From NCBI GenBank assembly GCA_050955025.1, contig JBPBQX010000135.1:1-7528 (forward strand): a DNA stretch of 7,528 nt, given 5' to 3'. The first letter of the stretch is position 1. Each line of letters begins with the position of its first letter. The position numbers were made by a program, and so were the translations under genes. Source of the stretch: CAXSEF01 sp050955025 (GTDB lineage: Bacteria; Pseudomonadota; Alphaproteobacteria; Acetobacterales; Acetobacteraceae). The notes below the pieces were generated by a model. That model saw nothing but the letters and a program-made list of their open reading frames with translations. It did not search any database and was not told where the DNA came from. This document shows, piece by piece, positions 1-6,467 of the stretch.

Positions 1-1587
1 CGTGCGGAACGGCACGGCGCCCATGAAATGCGTGCCCATCATCAGCATCCTGGCCACCCAGAAGAAGATGATGTCGAAGCCCGTGACCAGCACGTCGGTC
101 GGGTAGTAGCGCGCCAGGTCCGCGGTCTGCGCCGGCCACCCCAGCGTGGAGAACGGCCACAGCGCCGACGAGAACCAGGTGTCCAGCACGTCCTCGTCGC
201 GCACGAGCGCCACGCCGGCGCCGAACCGCGCCTCGGCCGCCGCCTGCGCCTCCGCCTCCGTGCGCTCGACGAACACCGTGCCGTCGGGCGCGTACCACGC
301 GGGGATGCGGTGCCCCCACCACAGCTGGCGGCTGATGCACCACGGCTGGATGTCGCGCATCCACGCGAAGAACGTGTTCTCCCACTGCTGGGGCACGAAG
401 CGCGCCGCCCCGCTCTCCACCGCCGCGATCGCCGGCCCGGCGAGCGTCGCCGCGTCCACGTACCACTGCGTCGTCAGCCGCGGCTCGACCACGGCGCCGC
501 CGCGCTCGGCATGCGGCACCTGCAGCGTGTGCGGCTCGACGCGGTCCAGCACCCCCAGCCGCTCCAGCTCCGCCACGATGGCGCGCCGCGCGTCATCGCG
601 GTGCAGCCCCGCCAGGCCGCGCGTGAACGCCGGGTCGGCGAGCCCCGGCACCGCCACCAGTTCGATGTCCTCCAGCGTGACCCGTGCCTGCTCGTCGAGC
701 ACGCTCGGCATCGGCAACCCGTGGCGCTGCCCGACCGCAAAGTCGTTGAAATCATGCGCCGGCGTGATCTTCACCGCGCCGGTGCCCTTCTCCGGGTCCG
801 AGTGCGCGTCGGCCACGATCGGGATCCGCCGCCCCGTCAGCGGCAGCACCACCTCGCGCCCGACCATCGCGGCGTAGCGCGCGTCCTCCGGGTTCACCGC
901 CACCGCCGTGTCGCCGAGCATGGTCTCCGGCCGCGTGGTCGCCACCACGATCGAGCGCCCTTCGGCGTCGTCGGCCAGCGGGTAGCGCAGGTACCACATC
1001 GAGCCCCGCGTCTCCCGGCTCTCCACCTCCAGGTCGGAGATCGCCGAGCGGAACGCCGGGTCCCAGTTCACCAGGCGACGGTCGCGGTAGATCAGCCCCT
1101 CGCGATGCAACGACACGAACACCTCGCGCACCGCCTCCGACAGGCCCTCGTCCATGGTGAAGCGCTCGCGCTTCCAGTCCAGCGACGCCCCCAGCCGGCG
1201 CAGCTGCCGCGAGATGCTGCCGCCGGACTCCGCCTTCCACTGCCACACCCGGTCGGTGAACGCCTCGCGCCCGATGTCGCGCCGCTCGGTGCCCTCCGCC
1301 GCGAGCAGCCGCTCGACCACCATCTGCGTGGCGATCCCCGCGTGGTCCGTGCCCGGCTGCCACAGCGCGTCGCGCCCCTGCATCCGCCGCCAGCGGATCA
1401 GGATGTCCTGCACCGTGAAGGTCAGCGCATGCCCGACATGCAGGCTGCCGGTGACGTTGGGCGGCGGCACCATGATCGTGTACGGCGCCGCGTTGGAGAC
1501 CGGGTTGGCCGCAAATGCGGCACCGGATTCCCAGAGGGCATAGAGACGAGGTTCTGCAGTCGCGGGGTCGAAGTTCTTTTCCAGCAT
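1..1587 (-). CDS. valS: Valyl-tRNA synthetase, N-terminal 529 residues (3' end beyond window)
   Basis: Class Ia aminoacyl-tRNA synthetase that activates valine with ATP and charges tRNA-Val in the cytoplasm. Reading leftward from the ATG at 1587, the frame stays open for 529 codons to the window edge. Visible motifs are the HIGH-type ATP-binding signature HVGH (residues 50-53, in a PPPNVTGSLHVGHAL context), the editing-domain (CP1) motif TTRPET (217-222) followed by MLGDTAV, the SRQLWWGHRIP block (419-429), and DTWFSSALWPF starting at residue 469, followed by GFDIIFFW. The KMSKS loop, anticodon-binding domain and C-terminal coiled coil would lie beyond the left edge. The start fits the usual short N-terminus (MLEKNFDPATAEPRLY), although no strong Shine-Dalgarno is visible. 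It is the last visible gene of the leftward cluster, 155 bp after the popZ-type gene, and that spacer carries a palindromic repeat. Identification is secure. Confidence 0.98.
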   Translation of the reverse strand, partial: MLEKNFDPATAEPRLYALWESGAAFAANPVSNAAPYTIMVPPPNVTGSLHVGHALTFTVQDILIRWRRMQGRDALWQPGTDHAGIATQMVVERLLAAEGTERRDIGREAFTDRVWQWKAESGGSISRQLRRLGASLDWKRERFTMDEGLSEAVREVFVSLHREGLIYRDRRLVNWDPAFRSAISDLEVESRETRGSMWYLRYPLADDAEGRSIVVATTRPETMLGDTAVAVNPEDARYAAMVGREVVLPLTGRRIPIVADAHSDPEKGTGAVKITPAHDFNDFAVGQRHGLPMPSVLDEQARVTLEDIELVAVPGLADPAFTRGLAGLHRDDARRAIVAELERLGVLDRVEPHTLQVPHAERGGAVVEPRLTTQWYVDAATLAGPAIAAVESGAARFVPQQWENTFFAWMRDIQPWCISRQLWWGHRIPAWYAPDGTVFVERTEAEAQAAAEARFGAGVALVRDEDVLDTWFSSALWPFSTLGWPAQTADLARYYPTDVLVTGFDIIFFWVARMLMMGTHFMGAVPFRT

Positions 1588-1646
1588 GGCCCGGTTCTAG
1601 CAGGCCGCGCGGAACGCCGAACAGCCCGCACACGGACAAGGAAGCA

Positions 1647-1686
1647 TGGGCTCTGCCCAAACCCGCAAAGGGTCCGAGGACCCTTT
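1647..1686 (-). repeat. Tandem-palindrome element, copy B, in popZ-valS spacer
   Basis: Two adjacent perfect inverted repeats sit in the 155-bp spacer upstream of valS. The first has arms AAAGGGTCC (1667-1675) and GGACCCTTT (1678-1686). The second has arms TGGGC (1647-1651) and GCCCA (1655-1659) around TCT. Read on the minus strand, the order is hairpin, GCGGG linker, GCAGAGCC-centred hairpin, then TGCTTCCTT. This is the same architecture, with shared words, as the element at 6929-6986 on the plus strand, so I treat them as two copies of one dispersed repeat family. No T-run follows either hairpin, so it is not a canonical intrinsic terminator. It could act as a processing or attenuation structure in the polycistronic mRNA, or be a passive REP-like repeat. 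Confidence 0.7.
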
Positions 1687-1742
1687 GATCCCCTTGCTTA
1701 AGGAAGGCGTTCCACGGGTGCGGCCTCTGGCCTTGCCGGCCG

Positions 1743-2276
1743 TCAGGCGCTGGCCTTGATCACGCGCTCGATCTCCGCCTGGACAAGCCGCTCCACCAGC
1801 GCGGGCAGGTTGGCGTCCAGCCACTCCTTGAGCAGCGGCCGCATCTCGTCGCGCACCATGTCCTCGAGCGTCGGGCCGCCGCGATGGACCGCCGTGCTCC
1901 TGGCCGTGTTCAGCGTGCGAACCAGCGCGCCCACCGCCGAGGTCGCCGCCGCATGTGTCGCGGTATCGACCAGCACCGGCTCGTGAAGGGGGCTGCCGTC
2001 GTCGAGGGCGGCCGCGCCGACATGGACGGACTCTGACATCGGCATCGGCTCCGCTTGCGCCGGCATCTCCGGCTCGTGCACCATCATGGCCGGATCGAGC
2101 AGCAGGACGCCCGGCTCGGCGGCCGCAGGATGTCCCGACGCCGCCTCGGCCGCCTCGTCGTCGCTGAGGATGCGCCGGATGGAGGCCAGGATGTCGTCCA
2201 TCGACGGCTCGGCCTCGCCGCCCGGAGCCTGGCCGGCGTGACCCTCCTCCGGATGGCCCTGCGTGGACTCGCCCAC
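1743..2276 (-). CDS. popZ: DUF2497 / PopZ-type polar organising protein
   Basis: Predicted cytoplasmic scaffold of the PopZ (DUF2497) family, which in Caulobacter forms the polar matrix that anchors the ParB-parS centromere complex and recruits polar proteins. The 177-residue protein has the family's three parts: an N-terminal conserved helix EPSMDDILASIRRILSDDE (23-41), a Pro/Met/acid-rich low-complexity linker (about 42-105), and a C-terminal oligomerisation region (about 134-177) with LEDMVRDEMRPLLKEWLDANL followed by ERLVQAEIERV. I chose the GTG at 2276-2274 because it lies one base after the tolC-family stop (TGA 2280-2278), which suggests translational coupling, and because homologues carry a short stretch before the EPSM motif. 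The in-frame ATG at 2201-2199 would drop residues 1-25. No clear Shine-Dalgarno precedes the GTG. The family assignment is strong. The polar role is inferred from the family and from gene order between a tolC homologue and valS. Confidence 0.92.
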   Translation of the reverse strand: MGESTQGHPEEGHAGQAPGGEAEPSMDDILASIRRILSDDEAAEAASGHPAAAEPGVLLLDPAMMVHEPEMPAQAEPMPMSESVHVGAAALDDGSPLHEPVLVDTATHAAATSAVGALVRTLNTARSTAVHRGGPTLEDMVRDEMRPLLKEWLDANLPALVERLVQAEIERVIKASA

Positions 2277-2277
2277 C

Positions 2278-3783
2278 TCAGCGCGCCGGCTGGCTGGTGG
2301 CGTAGTCGCCCGTTCCCCAGAGACGGTCGCGCACCGCGTTGTAGTAGGCGGTGTCGTCGTAGAGCGGGACGTTGAGCCCGAGGTCACGCGCGGTGAGCCG
2401 CCCGATCGCCGAGGCCACGCCGTAGGACGCCGTGACGACGCTCGACAGGTTCTGCACCAGCGTGGTCTGCGAGCTGAGCAGGAGCTGCTGCGCGTTGAGC
2501 ACGTCCAGCGTGGTGCGGCTGCCCACGATCGCCTCGCGCTCCACGCCGTTGAGCGCGATGCGGTTGGCCTTGATCTGCGCCCGCGTGCTCTCGATCGTCG
2601 ACCTCGCGGCGACATAGGTCTCGTACGCCTGTGTCGCCTGCTGCAGCGCCTGGCGCTTGGCATCGTCCACAGCCCGCTGCGAAGCCAGCGCCGTCTGGCG
2701 CGCCTGGCGCACCGCGGCGTATTCCGAGCCGCCCTGGTAGATCGGCAGCGACAGGTTCACCGTCACCTGGGCGCCGGTGTTGTTGGTGTTGGACACCGCC
2801 TGGTTGACCTGCTCGTAGGCGGTGCCCTGCGCGCTGAGCTGCGGCATCAGCGCGGAGAACGCGACATCCACGGCATCCTTGGCGGCCGCCTCGTTGAACT
2901 GCGCCTGCAGCACGGACGGGTTGTTGCTGAGCGCGAGATTGAAGGTCTCCTGCTCCGTCTTGGTGGGCAGCTTGATCGGCTGCGGCTCGGTCAGGTTGTC
3001 GGCCGGCAGGCTGCCGATGTAGCGCACGTACGCCGCGCGCGCCGACTGCAGCGTGCCCTCGGAAGTCTCGCGCGTGGCGCTGGCGCCGGACAGCGCGGAC
3101 TCGGCCTGCGCCACGTCGGTGCGGGTGATCTCGCCGACGCGGAAGCGGTCGTTGGTGGCCTGGAGCTGGCGCTTGAGCACCTGCTCGTTGTTGATGTTGA
3201 GCTGCAGCAGGTTGTAGTCCTGGATCACCGTGACATACGAGTTGATCACGTTCGCGAACACGGTCTCCTCGGTGGACAGCAGGCTGGCGCGCTCCGCCAG
3301 AACGTTGTTCACCGCCTGGTGGGTGCCCGCCGTGGTGCGCCCGCCGCGGTAGATCGGCTGGATGACAGTGGCCTGCACCGCCGACACCGTGTGGTTGTTG
3401 GGCGTGGTCAGGATGCCCCCCGTCACCACCCCGGTCGGCGCGGTGTAGGTGCCGGCCGCGTAGCCGGTGCTTCCGGTGAAGCTGACCTGCGGGCGCCAAC
3501 CCGCAAGCGCGGTCGGCACGTTCTCGTCCACCGAGCGCAGGTGGGCGCGCTCCTGCAGCAGGGTCGGGTTTGTGGTGTAGGCGTTGGCCAGCGCCTCCTG
3601 CAGCGTGTGCGGCACGGCAGGCGCCGTCTGCGCGGCGGCGGGCAGCACCCACAACGCCGCGGCGCACGCCGCCGGCAGGCCGCGCGACGCGAGCCGGCGC
3701 GCCCTGCGACTGCCATTCCCCTGCGGAACGCCTGTCGCCGCGATCCCAGCCATGCCGTCCGCCTCGTCGCAGCCGCGCGTCAT
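2278..3783 (-). CDS. tolC: TolC-family outer-membrane channel protein
   Basis: Outer-membrane/periplasmic channel of the TolC (OEP) family, expected to form a trimeric beta-barrel plus alpha-helical tunnel that serves type I secretion or RND/ABC efflux pumps. The 501-residue product is close to E. coli TolC in length. It has a long basic n-region (SRRARRLASRG, 25-35), a hydrophobic core and a probable signal-peptidase site after AAA at about 51. Two structural repeats follow: helix HTLQEALANAYTTNP (59 on), strand QPIYRGGRT (142-150) and RFRVGEITRTDVAQAES (from 213); then, in repeat two, LPIYQGGSEY (346-355) and VGSRTTLDVLNAQQ (420-433). These paired motifs are typical of TolC. The ATG at 3783 is supported by GAGGAG at 3791-3796, seven bases upstream. 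It lies 195 bp downstream of the methyltransferase-like gene and one base before popZ. No pump or membrane-fusion gene is in view, so its partner is unknown. Confidence 0.95.
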   Translation of the reverse strand: MTRGCDEADGMAGIAATGVPQGNGSRRARRLASRGLPAACAAALWVLPAAAQTAPAVPHTLQEALANAYTTNPTLLQERAHLRSVDENVPTALAGWRPQVSFTGSTGYAAGTYTAPTGVVTGGILTTPNNHTVSAVQATVIQPIYRGGRTTAGTHQAVNNVLAERASLLSTEETVFANVINSYVTVIQDYNLLQLNINNEQVLKRQLQATNDRFRVGEITRTDVAQAESALSGASATRETSEGTLQSARAAYVRYIGSLPADNLTEPQPIKLPTKTEQETFNLALSNNPSVLQAQFNEAAAKDAVDVAFSALMPQLSAQGTAYEQVNQAVSNTNNTGAQVTVNLSLPIYQGGSEYAAVRQARQTALASQRAVDDAKRQALQQATQAYETYVAARSTIESTRAQIKANRIALNGVEREAIVGSRTTLDVLNAQQLLLSSQTTLVQNLSSVVTASYGVASAIGRLTARDLGLNVPLYDDTAYYNAVRDRLWGTGDYATSQPAR

Positions 3784-3790
3784 CACGTCA

Positions 3791-3796
3791 CTCCTC
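3791..3796 (-). promoter_or_regulatory. Strong Shine-Dalgarno for tolC-family gene
   Basis: On the minus strand this reads GAGGAG, seven bases before the ATG at 3783. It decides the start: the frame is open upstream to an ATG at 3969, but that extension would put about 62 arginine-rich residues ahead of the signal peptide and has no such ribosome-binding site. The 195-bp spacer between this gene and the upstream methyltransferase-like gene (3784-3978) shows no promoter I would defend and no T-run terminator. Confidence 0.75.
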
Positions 3797-3978
3797 GAAG
3801 GCGCCCAGGGCGCGCAACCACCTGCAATGTGACACGAAATCGCTTCCCGCGCCACCGGAGCCGCCACGACGGCGCCGGAGTGATGCCGCGGCGACACGAT
3901 GCGCCAGCACTCGTTAACACTCCCACACTCCCGGCGAGCCCGGCGGACCGGACGCACCCGGCGCACCACCCCGGGCCG

Positions 3979-4671
3979 CTAGAACCGGAACGCGGACGGG
4001 ACGGACAGGCCGGGCAGCATCGGCGTGGCGCAGTCGAAGCGCGGCTGGGCGCGCAGCCCGCCGGCCGTACGCTCGGCGAGCACCGCGCGGGTCATGCCGT
4101 CCGGCGCGGTGAGGAAGCCCGCGATGCGCCCGTCCGGCGCCAGTTGCGCCGCGAACCCAGCCGGGATCGCCGCCGCCGAGCCCTCGACCACGATCAGGTC
4201 GAACGGCGCCGTGCCCGGAAGACCCGCGCGCATGTCGCCCTCGAAGAAGCGGATCGCCGGAACCTCGCCCGCGCAGGCCACCCGCGCGATCGCCAGCAGC
4301 GCCGGGTCGTCGTCCAGCACGCTGACCGTCGCGCCGCAGCGCGCCAGGATCGCCGCCAGATACCCGGTCCCCCCGCCCACCAGCAGCGCACGCTCCCCCG
4401 GGCGCGGCTGCGCGATCTGCAGCAGCCGCGCCGCCACCATCGGCTCCAGCATCACCCGCCCGCGCCCGAGCGCCACGTTGGTGTCTAGGTATGCGAGCTG
4501 GCGCAGCGCCTCGGGCAGGAAGTCCTCGCGCGGGAGCAGCCGCATCGCGCCGATGATGCGCGGGTCCGTGACCTTGTTGGGCCTGACCTGGCCGTCGACC
4601 ATGGTGGCCCGCGCGGCGTCGAAGTCGAGGGCGATCGAGCGTGGCGGCAAGGCGAGGGAGAGTGCGGTCAT
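3979..4671 (-). CDS. Protein-L-isoaspartate O-methyltransferase-like protein (divergent)
   Basis: SAM-dependent methyltransferase of the PCMT fold, 230 residues. The N-terminal block DFDAARATMVDGQVRPNKV (16-34) followed by MRLLPREDFLP (43-53) and LAYLDTNVALGRG (59-71) is characteristic of the family. The SAM motif is LLVGGGTGYLAA (96-107), followed by an acidic strand end VSVLDDDP (116-123). The C-terminus ends LPGLSVPSAFRF, as in related alphaproteobacterial proteins. Canonical repair enzymes carry a GxGxTISQPY-type substrate loop. Here that position reads GRGRVMLEPMVAARL (69-83), without the Ser and Gln, so the classical isoaspartyl-repair activity is doubtful and I leave the symbol blank. 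The ATG at 4671 has AGGA ten bases upstream (4682-4685). It is probably the first gene of the leftward cluster with tolC, popZ and valS, an arrangement known in other Alphaproteobacteria. Family certain, substrate not. Confidence 0.9.
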   Translation of the reverse strand: MTALSLALPPRSIALDFDAARATMVDGQVRPNKVTDPRIIGAMRLLPREDFLPEALRQLAYLDTNVALGRGRVMLEPMVAARLLQIAQPRPGERALLVGGGTGYLAAILARCGATVSVLDDDPALLAIARVACAGEVPAIRFFEGDMRAGLPGTAPFDLIVVEGSAAAIPAGFAAQLAPDGRIAGFLTAPDGMTRAVLAERTAGGLRAQPRFDCATPMLPGLSVPSAFRF

Positions 4672-4706
4672 GCGGCTCGCATCCTGCGGCAGGGATCGGA
4701 CCTGGG

Positions 4707-4734
4707 CTTATACGGGGGCCGCGACGCCGCGCAA
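4707..4734 (-). promoter_or_regulatory. Candidate sigma-70 promoter for the leftward cluster
   Basis: On the minus strand TTGCGC (4734-4729) is followed after 16 bases by TATAAG (4712-4707). The -10 box matches TATAAT at five of six positions and stands out in very GC-rich surroundings. Transcription would begin near 4700, leaving a leader of about 30 bases before the methyltransferase-like ATG at 4671. Prediction by eye only. Confidence 0.45.
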
Positions 4735-4740
4735 AGCCGC

Positions 4741-4769
4741 TTGACCCCGGCCGCGCGCACGCGGATACA
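4741..4769 (+). promoter_or_regulatory. Candidate sigma-70 promoter for tRNA-Cys
   Basis: TTGACC (4741-4746) is followed after exactly 17 bases by GATACA (4764-4769). The -35 matches the alphaproteobacterial TTGAC core fully; the -10 is weak (three of six). The start would fall near 4776, giving a leader of roughly 34 bases ahead of the tRNA. It lies back to back with the leftward candidate promoter, only six bases separating the two -35 boxes, as expected for a shared divergent control region. Confidence 0.5.
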
Positions 4770-4809
4770 GCCCGCTGCGCGATGCGGCACGCCCGCCCGC
4801 GCGGTGCCC

Positions 4810-4883
4810 GGTCCGGTGGCAGAGTGGTGATGCAGCGGACTGCAAATCCGCGAATGTGGGTTCGATTCCCGCCCGGACCTCCA
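4810..4883 (+). tRNA. tRNA-Cys (anticodon GCA)
   Basis: A complete 74-base cloverleaf with encoded CCA. The acceptor stem GGTCCGG (4810-4816) pairs perfectly with CCGGACC (4873-4879), followed by discriminator T and CCA. The D arm has a three-base-pair stem, GCA/TGC, as in other bacterial tRNA-Cys. The anticodon stem GCGGA/TCCGC encloses the loop CTGCAAA, with anticodon GCA at 4842-4844. The T arm is GTGGG-TTCGATT-CCCGC, with one T-G wobble in the second pair. The gene ends 96 bases before zwf, with no terminator-like hairpin plus T-run between them, so read-through from its promoter into zwf is possible. Confidence 0.97.
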
Positions 4884-4924
4884 GCGCCCCAACAGCGCGC
4901 CCCGGCACGACGCCGCTCCCTCCA

Positions 4925-4953
4925 TCGACAGCCCGGCCCGCGCTTTGCATAGT
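4925..4953 (+). promoter_or_regulatory. Candidate sigma-70 promoter for zwf
   Basis: TCGACA (4925-4930) matches the TTGACA consensus at five of six positions. After exactly 17 bases comes CATAGT (4948-4953), matching TATAAT at four of six. Transcription would begin near 4960, just before the zwf ribosome-binding site at 4965-4971. This would give zwf a promoter independent of the upstream tRNA. Prediction by eye. Confidence 0.45.
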
Positions 4954-4979
4954 GCAGCGCACAAGAGGGAGCGTGGGAC

Positions 4980-6467
4980 ATGGCGGTCATCATCCCGGTC
5001 GAGGTCTTCGACTGCATCGTGTTCGGCGCCACCGGCGACCTCACGCTGCGCAAGCTGCTGCCGGCGCTGTACTTCCGCTATCGCGACGGCCAGGTCCCCG
5101 AGGGCAGCCGCATCATCGGCGCCGCACGCTCCGGGCTCGATGACGAGGGCTACCGCGAGCGGGCCCGCGCCGCCCTGCAGCGCCACATCAAGCCCCACGA
5201 CCTGGACGAGGCGGTGCTCGACCGCTTCATCGCCCTCGTGCACTACGCCCAGGTCAACGGCGCGAAGGACGAGGGCTGGCCCAACCTCACCGGCCTGCTG
5301 GAAGGCGCCGCCGACCGGGTGCGGGTGTTCTACCTCGCCACCTCGCCGGAGCTGTACGGTCCGACCTGCGACAACCTCGACACCCACGGCCTGATCACCC
5401 CGAAGTCGCGCGTGGTGCTGGAGAAGCCGATCGGCCACGATCTGGAGTCCGCGCGCGCGATCAACGACGCGGTGGGACGCGTGTTCCGCGAACCGCAGAT
5501 CTTCCGCATCGACCACTACCTCGGCAAGGAGACGGTGCAGAACCTGCTCGCGCTCCGCTTCGCCAACACGATCTTCGAGCGGCTGTGGAACTCCGACGTC
5601 ATCGACCACGTGCAGATCACGGTCGCCGAAACCGTCGGCGTGGAAAGCCGCGGCCCCTACTACGACCAGTCCGGCGCGCTGCGCGACATGGTGCAGAACC
5701 ACCTGCTCCAGCTGCTGTGCATGGTGGCGATGGAGCCGCCGATCGAGCTCGAGGGCGACGCGGTGCGCGACGAGAAGCTCAAGGTCCTGCGCGCGCTCCG
5801 CCCGATCGCGCCGCACAACGTCAGCCACACCACCGTGCGCGGCCAGTACGCCGCCGGCGCCGTGGGCGGGCAGGGGGTCGAGAGCTACGCCCACGACCTC
5901 AAGGCCGGCGGCGGCCGCGAAGGCAGCGACACCGAAACCTTCGTGGCGCTCAAGATCGAGGTGAACTCCTACCGCTGGGCCGGGGTGCCGTTCTACCTGC
6001 GCACCGGCAAGCGGCTGCCGGAGAAGGTCTCCGAGATCGTCGTCCAGTTCCGCGATGTGCCGTTCAGCCTGTTCCCCCGCGAGGCCTCCGAGCTCGCGCC
6101 CAACCGGCTGATCATCCGCCTGCAGCCGGAAGAAGGCATGCGCCTGGGCATGATGACCAAGGACCCCGGCCCGGGCGGCCTGCGACTGCGCGCCGCCGAG
6201 CTCGCCATCGGCTTCGAGGAGGCTTTTTCCACGCGCTTCCCCGACGCCTACGAGCGCCTGCTGATGGACACGGTGCGCGGCAACCCGACGCTGTTCATGC
6301 GCCGCGACGAGGTCGAGGCTGCTTGGTCCTGGGTGGAGCCGATCCTGGAGGCCTGGCGCGACAGCCCGGAGCGGCCGCGCCCGTACGCCGCCGGCAGCTG
6401 GGGCCCGACCGCCGCCATCGCCCTGATCGAGCGCGACGGCCGCACCTGGCACGAGGAGCTGGGGTGA
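4980..6467 (+). CDS. zwf: Glucose-6-phosphate 1-dehydrogenase
   Basis: Catalyses oxidation of glucose 6-phosphate to 6-phosphogluconolactone with NAD(P)+, the entry to the oxidative pentose-phosphate and Entner-Doudoroff routes, in the cytoplasm. The 495-residue protein has the usual family length. The Rossmann dinucleotide-binding motif GATGDLTLRKLLPALY is at residues 16-31, and the LEKP cis-proline loop is at 147-150. The family signature RIDHYLGKE is at 176-184. By analogy with the Leuconostoc enzyme, the catalytic dyad would be Asp178 and His241 (the latter in DMVQNHLLQ). The segment FYLRTGKRLPEK (338-349) is also typical. An Arg at position 50 (GAAR) occupies the place associated with NADP 2'-phosphate binding, suggesting NADP use; this is inferred. 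The ATG at 4980 is preceded by GAGGGAG (4965-4971) with an eight-base gap. Its stop codon overlaps the next gene. No pgl, edd, eda or gnd is in the window. Confidence 0.98.
   Translation: MAVIIPVEVFDCIVFGATGDLTLRKLLPALYFRYRDGQVPEGSRIIGAARSGLDDEGYRERARAALQRHIKPHDLDEAVLDRFIALVHYAQVNGAKDEGWPNLTGLLEGAADRVRVFYLATSPELYGPTCDNLDTHGLITPKSRVVLEKPIGHDLESARAINDAVGRVFREPQIFRIDHYLGKETVQNLLALRFANTIFERLWNSDVIDHVQITVAETVGVESRGPYYDQSGALRDMVQNHLLQLLCMVAMEPPIELEGDAVRDEKLKVLRALRPIAPHNVSHTTVRGQYAAGAVGGQGVESYAHDLKAGGGREGSDTETFVALKIEVNSYRWAGVPFYLRTGKRLPEKVSEIVVQFRDVPFSLFPREASELAPNRLIIRLQPEEGMRLGMMTKDPGPGGLRLRAAELAIGFEEAFSTRFPDAYERLLMDTVRGNPTLFMRRDEVEAAWSWVEPILEAWRDSPERPRPYAAGSWGPTAAIALIERDGRTWHEELG

Noticed and set aside
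28..1701. Plus-strand open frame of 557 codons opposite valS.
   Set aside because: It runs in codon register with valS on the other strand and is rich in Arg, His and Pro with no recognisable domain. High GC at third positions removes stops from the antisense frame. The valS reading on the minus strand is unmistakable.
3784..3969. A 62-codon N-terminal extension of the TolC-family protein.
   Set aside because: It would bury the signal peptide, and the GAGGAG ribosome-binding site seven bases before the ATG at 3783 points to the shorter form.
2263..4488. Plus-strand open frame of 741 codons opposite the tolC and methyltransferase-like genes.
   Set aside because: Low-complexity Arg/His/Leu/Val composition, spanning two well-supported minus-strand genes and the spacer between them; an antisense artefact of high GC.
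4708..5053. Minus-strand frames containing NRTHIRGFAVRC-like or GIEPTFADLQSA-like peptides.
   Set aside because: These are translations of the antisense strand of tRNA-Cys, a well-known source of spurious database proteins.
5585..6463. Upstream extension of the small unknown gene far into zwf.
   Set aside because: The same frame is open but reads as Arg/Ala/Pro-rich shadow sequence of zwf. The GTG at 6464 overlapping the zwf stop is the sensible start.
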